From: JAAOII01 sp965207705
Lineage (GTDB): Bacteria > Pseudomonadota > Gammaproteobacteria > CBDBNL01 > JAAOII01
Reading direction: 5' to 3'
NCBI GenBank assembly: GCA_965207705.1
Contig: OZ242292.1
Location: forward strand, 806,001-870,000
DNA: 64,000 bases
A program made the position numbers and the translations under genes. Below are positions 28,282 through 37,224 of the stretch, in pieces. The first letter of the stretch is position 1; each line of letters begins with the position of its first letter. The notes below the pieces were generated by a model. That model ran no database searches. It was not told the origin of the DNA and saw only the letters and a program-made list of their open reading frames with translations.

Positions 28282-29318
28282 ATAGGATAATCTATTGGCA
28301 TGTAATGGGCAAAATAATTAAAATGATAGTTATCACGGCAATTGCATTGATTTTGTTCTCATTGTTATCTACTCTCATCAAGGAGTTAAACAAGCCCGAC
28401 ATAACTGGATTATGGTTCAATACTATAAGGGTTGCTCCTTTTGTCATATATGGCAGTTTTCCTTTATCCTGTGTTATTGGTACAGTTTTCGCCTTAAGAG
28501 GAATGATGAATAATAATGAATTAACTATCATAAGGTTGTTAGGAGTAAATGGCAAGATACTTGTAGCTTTAGTGGCGCTTCCAGCATTTATCACAGGATT
28601 AATCGCTATAGCGTGTGTTGAATATATTTCAGTTCCTCTGCATAGAATAGCGATTGGTGATTTAGACAGCAAAATTGAGAAGCGCAATAATATATGGATT
28701 AAAACAGGCGACAAGATTTTATACATAGGCGAGCTTTCACTACTAAAGGATGCGGGCAACAATATACAGGCAAAAAATGTGGTAACTCTTTTGTTTATGG
28801 ATAATGATATTCCTGCGTATCATAAGGCAAAGCAGATGTCTTATGAAAATGATGGCTGGCAAGCGCAAAAGGTTATCCATTGGACTCCTTCTAATCAAAT
28901 AACCCAGCAGTCAGATATTGCTTATTCTTTTATTCCACAGGGGAACGTTCTTGCCGACTATATTAAGGGGCAACGTTCACAGAGTATTCCCGAGCTATGG
29001 CGCACAGTCCATAATAACCAGGCATTAGGATTGGATAATAACTTAAAGGGTTATGAACTTTGGGAACGACTTAGCAGGCCCCCATTATTTGTCGCGCTTG
29101 CTTTAATAATGACTATGTTGTGTTTGTTTTTTTCTCCCCGTTCCTCGTTAGTTCTGCATGTTATTTTAGCAATAGGCATTGGTTTATCGCTTGAATCATT
29201 ATTTAAAATTGTTGCGTTTTCTTGTCTTATACTCGGTATACCTTTGTGGGTTGGAATGATTATAACTCCGCTATTATTAGCAAGTATTGCAGCAGCTGTC
29301 ATAGTTAGACGGGTATAG
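28278..29318 (+). CDS. lptG: LPS export ABC transporter permease LptG
   Basis: Partner of LptF, 346 residues. It has the same topology: N-terminal helices ('MNRIIYWHVMGKIIKMIVITAIAL'), a periplasmic domain from about 130 to 250 and three C-terminal helices with the family-like 'LWERLSRPPLFVALALIMTML'. It overlaps lptF by ATGA, the standard coupling of these two genes. A short sequence after the stop (cctcgcttctacaaccctgcgtcg) resembles the right end of the dispersed repeat. Confidence 0.92.
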   Translation: MNRIIYWHVMGKIIKMIVITAIALILFSLLSTLIKELNKPDITGLWFNTIRVAPFVIYGSFPLSCVIGTVFALRGMMNNNELTIIRLLGVNGKILVALVALPAFITGLIAIACVEYISVPLHRIAIGDLDSKIEKRNNIWIKTGDKILYIGELSLLKDAGNNIQAKNVVTLLFMDNDIPAYHKAKQMSYENDGWQAQKVIHWTPSNQITQQSDIAYSFIPQGNVLADYIKGQRSQSIPELWRTVHNNQALGLDNNLKGYELWERLSRPPLFVALALIMTMLCLFFSPRSSLVLHVILAIGIGLSLESLFKIVAFSCLILGIPLWVGMIITPLLLASIAAAVIVRRV

Positions 29319-29427
29319 GCCTCGCTTCTACAACCCTGCGTCGTAAGTTTTTATAGAATAAATATATACAACTTATCCTCAGGCATCATACAGAAGCAAG
29401 TTAACATATAATATATGGATAGATATT

Positions 29428-29766
29428 ATGCCGAAAATCAAATTTTTACCAAACGAAACCTATTGCCCTAAGGGCAAGGAAATTGACGCCAATACTGATG
29501 AAAGCATCCTGGATGCAGCTGAACGCCATGGTATAGACATTGAACATGCCTGCGAAAAATCTTGCGCATGCACCACCTGCCATGTTATTGTGCGCAGTGG
29601 TTTTGATTCATTAGCCGAATCAACAGAAAACGAAGATGATATGCTGGATAAAGCATGGGGGCTAGAGCCCGAATCGCGACTAAGCTGTCAGGCGTTAGTA
29701 GGTGATGATGATTTAGTGGTTGAAATACCAAAGTACACCATTAATTTGGTGTCAGAAAATCATTAA
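29428..29766 (+). CDS. fdx: ISC-type [2Fe-2S] ferredoxin
   Basis: Ferredoxin of 112 residues that supplies electrons for iron-sulfur cluster assembly. The cluster ligands are the spaced Cys of 'HACEKSCACTTCHVIV' and a fourth Cys in SRLSCQAL, in the order C-x5-C-x2-C...C typical of Isc ferredoxin. It is followed by iscX. The rest of the isc operon (iscR, S, U, A, hscBA) is not in the window, so this is a detached fragment of that cluster. Confidence 0.95.
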   Translation: MPKIKFLPNETYCPKGKEIDANTDESILDAAERHGIDIEHACEKSCACTTCHVIVRSGFDSLAESTENEDDMLDKAWGLEPESRLSCQALVGDDDLVVEIPKYTINLVSENH

Positions 29767-29826
29767 TAACACCTTAATAAGACCAAGCACAATAACCAAC
29801 CCTATCAGTTATAATAGTAGGTAATT

Positions 29827-30036
29827 ATGGAATTAAAATGGAGCGATACACTGGATATAGCCATTGAACTAATGGAGAAGCACCCAGATGTAGACCCTCA
29901 ATGGGTTAGATATACTGATTTACATAAATGGGTATGTGAACTGGATGATTTTAAGGATGAACCCGAAAAATCAAACGAAAAAATACTTGAAGCCATTCAA
30001 ATGGCATGGATAGAAGAAGCAAAAGACAATGACTGA
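29827..30036 (+). CDS. iscX: Fe-S assembly protein IscX
   Basis: Small acidic protein of 69 residues that binds IscS and modulates iron-sulfur assembly. The family pattern is unmistakable: [31 protein letters not shown], and the ending [13 protein letters not shown]. It follows fdx by 60 bases and its stop overlaps the ndk start by 8 bases. Confidence 0.96.
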   Translation: MELKWSDTLDIAIELMEKHPDVDPQWVRYTDLHKWVCELDDFKDEPEKSNEKILEAIQMAWIEEAKDND

Positions 30037-30442
30037 GAAAACACTTTCAATAATAAAACCAGATGCGGTTGCCAAACAAATAGTAGGCACCATATTAACC
30101 CGTTTTGAAGCGGCTGGATTAAAGATAATTGAGTTGCAAATGATGCAATTAAGCCGCCAACAGGCGGAGGGCTTTTATGCCGAACACAAAGGTAAGGGAT
30201 TTTTTAATGACCTAATTGATTTTATGACGTCTGGTCCTGTTACAGTTCAGGTGTTAGAAGGAGATAAAGCTATAGAAAAAAACCGCCAATTAATGGGCGC
30301 CACTAATCCACTTGAAGCAGATGCTGGAACAATTCGCTCCGACTTTGCTGATAGCATAGATGCTAATGCAGTTCATGGCTCTGATAGCCCTGCATCCGCA
30401 GAAAGAGAGATTGCTTTTTTCTTTGGCGATAAGTATAAATAA
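30029..30442 (+). CDS. ndk: Nucleoside diphosphate kinase
   Basis: Cytosolic kinase of 137 residues that transfers the ATP gamma-phosphate to nucleoside diphosphates through a phospho-His. Family motifs are [13 protein letters not shown] at the start, '[18 protein letters not shown]' and [20 protein letters not shown] with the catalytic His. The frame overlaps iscX by 8 bases. It starts the common gammaproteobacterial order ndk - pilF - rodZ - ispG, here without the usual rlmN. Confidence 0.97.
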   Translation: MTEKTLSIIKPDAVAKQIVGTILTRFEAAGLKIIELQMMQLSRQQAEGFYAEHKGKGFFNDLIDFMTSGPVTVQVLEGDKAIEKNRQLMGATNPLEADAGTIRSDFADSIDANAVHGSDSPASAEREIAFFFGDKYK

Positions 30443-30500
30443 TAGTATGCCAGCAGAGCAGTCGGTGCGGCTTGAGCTGCTAAGAATTGGCAATCGCAAT

Positions 30501-31226
30501 ATGGGGAGAATTATTGGGGTCTGTGTTGTTTTATTATATCTGTCTTCTTGCGCTTCAAACCCTAAGTCACGCAATAATAAAATATACAACTCAGCCAATG
30601 CGCACATTGAACTGGCAATAGCCTATTTATCAGACGGAAACACTGACGCAGCTCTTGAGCAAATGCAAAAATCTGAGGACATAGCAGCAAGAAACCCTGA
30701 ATTAGATCATGCTTATGCTATTTATTATCAAAGGATTGGCGAGAATGAGAAATCAGAGCAGCGCTTTATTTCCGCCTTGCGCGTTGAACCATCCAATCCT
30801 CGTTATAACAACAACTATGGAGTGTTGTTGAGTCAGCTAGGAAAATATGAAGAAGCGTCAAAGAAATTTCAAGCAGCATATTCGCAAAAAAAATATGATA
30901 GCCGCGCTGAGGCGTATGAAAACTACGGAGATATAAAAAGACGCGAAGGAGAATATAGCGCCAGCATAAACGCTTATAATGAGGCATTGAAAATAAACCC
31001 CGATTGGTTTATTATTCATCTAAAAATTGCCCAAGTCAGATACAATGAAGGCAGGTTTGTAGATGCTTATAGGAGATTTAGCACTTATATGATTAGTTTA
31101 GAAAAGATTAATGTTTTACCCAGCAAGCAAGACATTGAATTGGGCTTGGGCATAGCCGCATCAATTAAGGACTATGAAAAAGTTACAGAATATCAGCAAA
31201 TGCTGGAAAACATATACCCCAATTAA
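30501..31226 (+). CDS. pilF: Type IV pilus biogenesis/stability lipoprotein PilF (PilW) with TPRs
   Basis: Outer-membrane lipoprotein needed in type IV pilus systems for secretin assembly. Starting at 30501 gives a clean short signal peptide and lipobox (MGRIIGVCVVLLYLSSC). Earlier in-frame ATGs at 30447 and 30360 add hydrophilic residues, and the latter overlaps ndk. No start has a strong ribosome site. About six TPR units follow, such as 'AYLSDGNTDAALEQMQKSE' and 'YEEASKKFQAAYSQKKYD'. Position between ndk and rodZ supports the name. No other pilus gene is in the window. Confidence 0.85.
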   Translation: MGRIIGVCVVLLYLSSCASNPKSRNNKIYNSANAHIELAIAYLSDGNTDAALEQMQKSEDIAARNPELDHAYAIYYQRIGENEKSEQRFISALRVEPSNPRYNNNYGVLLSQLGKYEEASKKFQAAYSQKKYDSRAEAYENYGDIKRREGEYSASINAYNEALKINPDWFIIHLKIAQVRYNEGRFVDAYRRFSTYMISLEKINVLPSKQDIELGLGIAASIKDYEKVTEYQQMLENIYPN

Positions 31227-31269
31227 GCAACTCAGCGAGTTAAGCATTAAGCTAAATATAGGTTAAATT

Positions 31270-32181
31270 ATGTCAGGTAAACAGCAATTAGATAATCCGC
31301 AACAGGGACCAGGAGAAGAAGGGCAAGAAGAAGCGCGCCAGCAAACCCCTGACGAAGCAAAGGAAGAACTTTGCAAGCTGCTATATAAAGCAAGATTAGA
31401 AAGCGGTCGTGACATTGAGTATATCGCCCATGAAATGAATGTACCCATCTCCACAGTTAGCGGCATGGAAAGCGGAAAAATTTATGAGGACATGCGTAAA
31501 GTATTTGTGCGCGGCTATCTAACAAACTATGGCAAAATACTCGGGCTGGATAAAGAACCCTTATTGGAACTACTAAATAGAATATACAGCGAAAAGCTCT
31601 CAGAAATGTCCAAAGCAGGAAAGGGTGGATATATCACCACAGATTACGAGAAACGTGAAATGGTTCATAAAGAAAAAAAAGAACTAGCGCGTATTGTTAT
31701 TCCTCTTATTTTAGTGGTATTGGCATTTGGAGCCCTGTTTTATTGGAAACTGGTGTTAGATGTGACAGATATAAGTACTTTTACTGACGACTCCGGCAAC
31801 CAAGCAGCTACAAGCAATGTGTATAACAAAGATGAACAAGCCCATAATAGGGCTACTTTCGCCACCGATAATGCTACAACAGGCGCGTCACAACAAAGTG
31901 ATTTGAATGACTCAGCTATTGCGCTACAACAAAACGAGCTGGAGTTTACTTTTATAGAGGAAAGCTGGTTAGAAGTATCAGATAAGCGCGGCAAAAAATG
32001 GAGCTGGCAACTGTACGGACCAGGCGAAGCAGTGTCTTTCAAGGGCTCGCCTCCTTACAAAATAGTGGTAGGAAATATCAAGGGAACTATAGTGAAATAT
32101 GAAAGACAAGTAATTAATCTACGCTCCTTTGTAGACGATAATAATGTGGCGCGAGTTACTATTCCTTTGGCTAATCGATAG
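31270..32181 (+). CDS. rodZ: RodZ-like cytoskeletal HTH membrane protein
   Basis: Inner-membrane protein of 303 residues that links MreB filaments to the cell-wall elongation machinery. An acidic Gln/Glu-rich N-terminus is followed by a HTH domain (about 40-105, '[27 protein letters not shown]'). A basic stretch comes next, then one membrane helix (about 138-158, [20 protein letters not shown]), a Thr/Asn/Gln-rich linker and a periplasmic DUF4115 domain ('[19 protein letters not shown]'). Its partners mreBCD are at 41.9-44.4 kb in this window. The pilF-rodZ-ispG order is standard. Confidence 0.9.
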   Translation: MSGKQQLDNPQQGPGEEGQEEARQQTPDEAKEELCKLLYKARLESGRDIEYIAHEMNVPISTVSGMESGKIYEDMRKVFVRGYLTNYGKILGLDKEPLLELLNRIYSEKLSEMSKAGKGGYITTDYEKREMVHKEKKELARIVIPLILVVLAFGALFYWKLVLDVTDISTFTDDSGNQAATSNVYNKDEQAHNRATFATDNATTGASQQSDLNDSAIALQQNELEFTFIEESWLEVSDKRGKKWSWQLYGPGEAVSFKGSPPYKIVVGNIKGTIVKYERQVINLRSFVDDNNVARVTIPLANR

Positions 32182-32189
32182 ATTATGCA

Positions 32190-33281
32190 ATGTTTTACGA
32201 ATATAAAATAAAACGACGCCCCTCACGCCGCATAATGGTGGGCAAGGTTGCCATAGGGGATGGTGCTCCTATAGCAGTGCAATCTATGACTAATACAGAC
32301 ACTTTGGATGTTGCCTCCACCTTAGCCCAAGTCCAACGGATAAAAAGCGCTGGCGCTGATTTGGTGCGCATTTCTGTTCCAACACTTGACGCGGTTGACT
32401 CATTTACTAAAGTCCGCCAACAAATTGATATTCCTCTAATAGCTGATATCCACTTTGATTATAAAATTGCCCTTAAGGTTATGGAGCAAGGAGTTGATTG
32501 TTTAAGGATCAACCCTGGCAATATCGGCAACATCGGCAAAATTCAGCAGGTGGTGGAAAGCGCCAAAGACAAGGGGATACCCATTCGCATAGGGGTAAAC
32601 GCTGGCTCGTTGGAAAAGGACTTACAAAAGAAGTATGGCGAACCAACTCCTCTGGCGCTGGTGGAATCTGCGATGCGCAATGTGGATTATTTAGAGAAGT
32701 TTGATATGCCCGACTTTAAAGTTAGCGTCAAAGCATCGGATGTGATGATGGCGGTAGAGGCATATAGAATTTTGGCGCAAAAGATAGAACAACCTCTGCA
32801 TCTGGGTATTACCGAGGCGGGAGGTTTACGTAATGGCGCAGTTAAATCCTCAATGGGATTAGGCGTCTTATTGATGGAGGGCATAGGAGACACTATTCGT
32901 ATTTCATTAGCAGCAGACCCTGTTGAAGAAATAAAAGTTGGCTGGGACATACTCAAGGGGTTAAGATTGCGTTCGCGCGGGATTAACCTGATTGCCTGTC
33001 CAGGATGCGCCCGCCAAAACTTTGATGTAATAAAAACAGTTAATGAGTTGGAAGCCCAACTTGAAAATATTGATACCCCAATGGATGTTGCAATTATAGG
33101 TTGTATAGTTAATGGGCCAGGCGAGGCAAAAGAATCGCGTATAGGATTAACTGGCGGTAAAAGCGGCAGCTTGGTTTACATAGATGGCAAGGCACAAGGC
33201 AAAATATCCAATGACAATCTGGTAGAAGAATTAACCAAATTAGTCCACACCCAAGCAGCTAAGGTTATCGCTAAAAACTAG
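32190..33281 (+). CDS. ispG: 4-hydroxy-3-methylbut-2-enyl diphosphate synthase IspG (GcpE)
   Basis: [4Fe-4S] enzyme of the MEP isoprenoid pathway; it converts the cyclic diphosphate MEcPP to HMBPP. It has 363 residues. The N-terminal TIM barrel has [22 protein letters not shown] and LRINPGNIG; the C-terminal domain has cluster Cys in ACPGCARQ and [11 protein letters not shown]. The length fits the bacterial two-domain form. The downstream repeat R5 begins right at the stop codon. It feeds the prenyl diphosphates used by UbiA. Confidence 0.97.
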   Translation: MFYEYKIKRRPSRRIMVGKVAIGDGAPIAVQSMTNTDTLDVASTLAQVQRIKSAGADLVRISVPTLDAVDSFTKVRQQIDIPLIADIHFDYKIALKVMEQGVDCLRINPGNIGNIGKIQQVVESAKDKGIPIRIGVNAGSLEKDLQKKYGEPTPLALVESAMRNVDYLEKFDMPDFKVSVKASDVMMAVEAYRILAQKIEQPLHLGITEAGGLRNGAVKSSMGLGVLLMEGIGDTIRISLAADPVEEIKVGWDILKGLRLRSRGINLIACPGCARQNFDVIKTVNELEAQLENIDTPMDVAIIGCIVNGPGEAKESRIGLTGGKSGSLVYIDGKAQGKISNDNLVEELTKLVHTQAAKVIAKN

Positions 33282-33400
33282 TAGGGGCGTGAGCTGCGCT
33301 CCGCCCGCAAAATGTCTAACCCTCGCAACAAACCATCGGCATGCTCGCAATATATTCATCCCCCCTTGCTCCGCCCGCAAAGGGTTGAGTGCTTTGCGGT
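33281..33400 (-). repeat. Intergenic hairpin repeat, copy R5 (composite, inverted)
   Basis: An inverted copy begins at the ispG stop: taggggcg...gctccgcccgcaaaatgtctaaccctcgcaacaaaccatcggcatgctcgc. It runs straight into a second partial copy (tatattcatccccccttgctccgcccgcaaaggg). It separates convergent ispG and era, a place where a bidirectional terminator would be useful. Confidence 0.8.
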
Positions 33401-33418
33401 AAGTAGTATATAACTCCC

Positions 33419-34486
33419 TTAATTCAGAGTATTGCGCTGGTCTAACACTGCTTGTTGGGTTAAAGAAGGACTATTATCCCAATCTTTCTCCACCTTAACT
33501 CTAACCCTCAACATCACTTGTTGATTAAAAAACTCTTCCATTGATTTGCGGGCTAGACTAGCCACCTCTTTCATTGCGCTGCCACGCGAACCAAGAATTA
33601 TTGGCTTGTGATTTTCTTTTTTCGCTAAAACAGTTAAATCAATAAACCTTATATTCTTATCTTGCTTCTTGCCGTGGTTATTAACCTGTTCCATTTTTTC
33701 ACAAATAACACCGATGCCAAAAGGAATCTCGCGGCGCAATTTTCTAAACATCTGCTCTCTTAATAACTCACAAGCGATAAATGAATCGCTACTGAGGGTC
33801 TTCACTTTTTCATTATGAGCAAACGGCGCTTCGGGCAGCATGTTCATTAGAGTGTCGCGCAATAATTGAATATTCTTATTGCTAACCACAGATACAGGAA
33901 CTATTGCCTCTATATTAACCCCTTTGTCATCAGCTAACTTGGATATTGAATCCACTAGCGGGAACATATCATTTTTATTACGTAATAAATCAACCTTACT
34001 AAGCGCCACTACAACCGGCAGTTTTTGCTCGGCAATAAAATCAAAATACTTATGTAGTGAATCATCACTTTGACGATTGGCTGCCACAACCAACAAAACG
34101 ATTTGCGCTTCATATAAACCCTGCATCATCTGTTTATACATTAGATTATTCAAGGTTACTTTTTGCTCGTTGAAAGCGCCTGGAGTATCCACAAATATTG
34201 CTTGTTTATTGCCCTCAGTGACGATGCCATATATTACTGAACGAGTGGTCTGAGGTCTGGGAGAGGTAACGCTCGCTTTGTTATCTGCTATAACATTAAG
34301 TAAAGATGACTTTCCAGCATTAGTTCTGCCTGCCAGCGCTATGTAACCACAAAATGATTTTGACTTAGCAGCGGTCTTTGACTTAGCGGCGCTATTTGAC
34401 TTAGCAGTGGTCTTTAACTTAACTGATGTCTTTGATTTAACTGGAGGATTATTCAACCGACACTGAAGTATTAGCAAGCATTGCAA
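33419..34486 (-). CDS. era: GTPase Era
   Basis: Essential GTPase that binds 16S rRNA in small-subunit assembly. G1 is GRTNAGKSSLLN, G3 is VDTPGAF, and G4 reads SKVD where NKxD is usual. The C-terminal KH domain contains 'PIILGSRGSAMKEVASLARKSM'. The N-terminus carries about 40 extra residues made of Lys/Ser/Ala/Thr repeats (KSKT, AAKSK), absent from ordinary Era. The start is uncertain: ATG at 34486 overlaps the rnc end by 38 bases, while a TTG at 34454-34456 overlaps it by 8. Linkage to rnc is the usual arrangement. Confidence 0.93.
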   Translation of the reverse strand: MQCLLILQCRLNNPPVKSKTSVKLKTTAKSNSAAKSKTAAKSKSFCGYIALAGRTNAGKSSLLNVIADNKASVTSPRPQTTRSVIYGIVTEGNKQAIFVDTPGAFNEQKVTLNNLMYKQMMQGLYEAQIVLLVVAANRQSDDSLHKYFDFIAEQKLPVVVALSKVDLLRNKNDMFPLVDSISKLADDKGVNIEAIVPVSVVSNKNIQLLRDTLMNMLPEAPFAHNEKVKTLSSDSFIACELLREQMFRKLRREIPFGIGVICEKMEQVNNHGKKQDKNIRFIDLTVLAKKENHKPIILGSRGSAMKEVASLARKSMEEFFNQQVMLRVRVKVEKDWDNSPSLTQQAVLDQRNTLN

Positions 34487-35183
34487 GGGCTGCCTGCGCG
34501 GCTGCCTGCTCTGCTTCTTTACGATTGGAACCCGTGCCTATAAATGTCTCTTCGTAATGTGGCACAGTGCAACATATCATAAACTCTTGATTCTGCGGGT
34601 CCTTAATTCGTTGTGATTTTAATTTATACTCAGGTACACTATGATACTCTGATTGCACCAACTCCTGCAACCTTGTCTTAGCATCCTTATACATTTTTTC
34701 AACATCAATACTTTCCAATTCATCTTTAAACAAAGACAAAACAGACCTGCGCGCTGCATCCATTCCTCCATCAAGATAAATTGCACCAATTATTGCTTCT
34801 ACAGCATCGCTAACAATAGACGTTTTACGGCTTTTGTTGCTAAAAGTTTTTCGCTCTGCAGGACCAACCCGAATATAGTCAGAAACATTAATCTTATTGG
34901 CAATTTTTTGCAAAGTAGGTTTGCTTATGATTTGAGCGCGAATTCTACTAAGGCGCCCCTCCTTAACTCTGGGATACTTAACATAAAGATAATCACTTAT
35001 TACTAAGTTAAACACTGCATCTCCAAGAAATTCTAATCTCTCGTTGCTATCTGACGTTAAACTACGATGGGTTAGGGCTAACCTCATCAACAATGGATCA
35101 TTGAAACTATATTGAATGCTCTTTTCTAGCTCTTTCATTAATTCTTCTCTAGATCCTTGAAACTTGACTCTTCTAATAAACAT
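34449..35183 (-). CDS. rnc: Ribonuclease III
   Basis: Double-strand-specific endonuclease for rRNA and mRNA processing, 244 residues. The catalytic signature ERLEFLGDAVFNLVISDYLY (about 51-70) and the second acidic site in VSDAVEAIIGAIYLDGG are intact. A double-stranded-RNA-binding domain follows (TRLQELVQSEYHSVPEYKLK ... GSNRKEAEQAAAQAAL). A GGAG lies 7 bases before the ATG at 35183; a later ATG (MKELEKSIQY, residue 16) is nearer the family start. It is upstream of era, with overlapping ends. Confidence 0.96.
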   Translation of the reverse strand: MFIRRVKFQGSREELMKELEKSIQYSFNDPLLMRLALTHRSLTSDSNERLEFLGDAVFNLVISDYLYVKYPRVKEGRLSRIRAQIISKPTLQKIANKINVSDYIRVGPAERKTFSNKSRKTSIVSDAVEAIIGAIYLDGGMDAARRSVLSLFKDELESIDVEKMYKDAKTRLQELVQSEYHSVPEYKLKSQRIKDPQNQEFMICCTVPHYEETFIGTGSNRKEAEQAAAQAALAMLANTSVSVE

Positions 35184-35415
35184 AGCTTTTCTCCATTTAA
35201 ATTTGTCACAATTTTATTGACCACTGCCCCTATTATAAGCTAAAATTGTTTAAAAGCGGACGCAATTACATAATATTTTTGCAAGATGGTATTTTTTTGC
35301 TGGAGGCAAGATCTAAATTATCCTTTACCTGCCCCCCCACAACACAAACTTGCATTATGTCATCAAACACTTATCAGCAACGGCTTATTTCAATTTTGCT
35401 ATTTATAATAAAGTT

Positions 35416-36321
35416 ATGAATAACTTATTACTATATCTTAAAGGTGTTGCTATGGGCATTGCTGACCTGGTACCAGGTGTATCTGGCGGAACTATTGCTT
35501 TACTTACTGGAATCTACAATAAGCTGATAACATCCTTAGCCGCGATTAATTTCGGTTTCTTTGCAGCATTGCTAAAGTTGCAAATCAAACGTCTGCAAAA
35601 AGAATATAACATTCTTTTTTTTATAGTGCTCGGTAGCGGCATGATTAGCGGCATAGCTGGGGCGGCAAGCATAGTTCACTTTTTGCTTGAAAATTTTACC
35701 TCAATTATTTATGCCTTCTTTGCTGGTCTGATTTGCGCCTCAGTAGTGGGACTTATTCATCGCTCACATTTACTGCTTTTATTATTTTGGGGTGGATTGG
35801 CAAGCGGATTAGCTCTTAATTTCCTGGTGGAGATTAACTTCGCATTTACCCCAATTAATATCTTTTTTGCCGGAGCCCTGGCAATTTGCGCTATGTTATT
35901 ACCAGGAATATCTGGTAGCTTTATTTTATTAATAATTGGAATATATGAGCCATTGATAGAGGCGGCAGTTAATCTACAAATTAGCACATTAGCAATCTTT
36001 GCTTGTGGCGCAATATTTATGGTTTTCACCTTCAGCAAAGTAATATTTTTAGCGCTGAAGTATTATCAAAAGCAAACCCTGGGATTTATGTTAGGGCTAA
36101 TGGTTGGTTCTTTGCCAAAACTATGGCCATGGCAGGATGACGCGGAAGGATTAGTATTATTAACTCCCAACAAATACTCCAGTTTAATTGGCGAACCCAG
36201 CTATTTAGTTGAGGCAGTCATGGCTTTTTTAGCAGCAATTTTATTTGTTGTCTTCCTTAAATGGATAAGCATAAGGTTTATAAGTCCTTCTAACAATAAT
36301 CCCTCTATTAATGAGAAATAA
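35416..36321 (+). CDS. DUF368 polytopic membrane protein (undecaprenyl-phosphate translocase family)
   Basis: Inner-membrane protein of about 301 residues from the ATG at 35416, which gives the family start MNNLLLYLKGVAMG. The in-frame ATG at 35350 only adds an unrelated leader. Family hallmarks are GIADLVPGVSGGTIALLTGIY and, in the second inverted half, 'AMLLPGISGSFILLIIGIYEP'. DUF368 proteins have been reported to flip undecaprenyl phosphate back across the membrane (PopT). Here that role is inferred from family only. It overlaps the next gene (nlpD) by 11 bases. Confidence 0.88.
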   Translation: MNNLLLYLKGVAMGIADLVPGVSGGTIALLTGIYNKLITSLAAINFGFFAALLKLQIKRLQKEYNILFFIVLGSGMISGIAGAASIVHFLLENFTSIIYAFFAGLICASVVGLIHRSHLLLLLFWGGLASGLALNFLVEINFAFTPINIFFAGALAICAMLLPGISGSFILLIIGIYEPLIEAAVNLQISTLAIFACGAIFMVFTFSKVIFLALKYYQKQTLGFMLGLMVGSLPKLWPWQDDAEGLVLLTPNKYSSLIGEPSYLVEAVMAFLAAILFVVFLKWISIRFISPSNNNPSINEK

Positions 36322-37207
36322 AACAACCATCAGCAGACGGTTACAATATACGCTTATATTGAGTTGCTCAATTTTTATTACTTCTTGCGCCAGCACAGGT
36401 CCATCCCAAGAAATAATAGATGGGGTGAAGATTACCTACTTAAATGGAGCGCCTATTCGCGACATTAAAAGCAAAAGCGCAAAAATTCCTTCCCAGTATG
36501 AAGTTAAGAAAGGCGAAAGTATTTTTTTCATAGCTGAGAAATACGACTTGGACTATCGCGACATAGCAAAAAATAACGATTTAGGCGGCAACTATGTAAT
36601 ATTTCCTGGACAGGTACTAAATCTCAAGGAAGGTGGACAACAGACGGGACAGAATGAGGGGAAGCAAGCGACAAAAAAATCTGCCGCTAGTAACTCAAAG
36701 AAAACTAACAACGTAAAAAACCAGCAAGTTAAATCTCCCGCCAAAGGCGCTGCAAAGGTATCAGTGCCTGCCGCCTCCCAAGGAAAAGGCAAAGAACAGA
36801 GCGCTGCAATAATTCCAGCAGACCCGCCACCACTATCAAAGCGGGGATGGATGTGGCCAGTTAAAGACAAACCCGATTACGAAAAAGTTGCATCCAAAAA
36901 TGGAGTTTATATTTACTCGGCGTCTAAAGCGGATGTGCGCGCTGTCAATAATGGACGAGTAGTTTATGTTGGCGACGAACTAGAAGAATATGGAAAACTT
37001 ATCCTTATAAGTCATCAAGGAGGTTACTTAAGCGTGTATGCGGAAAACTCGGCAACCTTAGTCAAAGCAGATCAAAATGTCAATAGAGGAGAGAATATCG
37101 CAATCACCGCTAATAGCCGCGGAGTGGGAATATCCCGAGGGAAGATATATTTTGAAATTCGCAAAGAAGGAAAAAGCATTGACCCGATTAAGCTACTACT
37201 TAAATAA
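36311..37207 (+). CDS. nlpD: NlpD-like lipoprotein: LysM plus degenerate M23 (LytM) domain
   Basis: Lipoprotein of 298 residues with signal and lipobox ITSC (about residue 26). It has one LysM peptidoglycan-binding domain (62-108, YEVKKGESIFFIAEKYDLD ... VIFPGQVLNL), a Lys/Ala/Ser/Gln-rich linker (110-165) and a C-terminal M23 domain. The zinc ligands are gone: the H and D of the first motif are replaced in NGVYIYSAS, the YAHN motif is YAEN, and LHFEIR is IYFEIR. It is therefore probably an amidase activator like NlpD, not a hydrolase. The neighbouring pcm supports the name (nlpD and pcm usually cluster). Confidence 0.88.
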   Translation: MRNKTTISRRLQYTLILSCSIFITSCASTGPSQEIIDGVKITYLNGAPIRDIKSKSAKIPSQYEVKKGESIFFIAEKYDLDYRDIAKNNDLGGNYVIFPGQVLNLKEGGQQTGQNEGKQATKKSAASNSKKTNNVKNQQVKSPAKGAAKVSVPAASQGKGKEQSAAIIPADPPPLSKRGWMWPVKDKPDYEKVASKNGVYIYSASKADVRAVNNGRVVYVGDELEEYGKLILISHQGGYLSVYAENSATLVKADQNVNRGENIAITANSRGVGISRGKIYFEIRKEGKSIDPIKLLLK

Positions 37208-37224
37208 TAGCGCTAAAGGTTAAT

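Noticed and set aside
30360..30500. Upstream starts of the pilF frame
   Set aside because: They overlap ndk or precede the signal peptide with hydrophilic residues; the lipobox fits best with a start at 30501.
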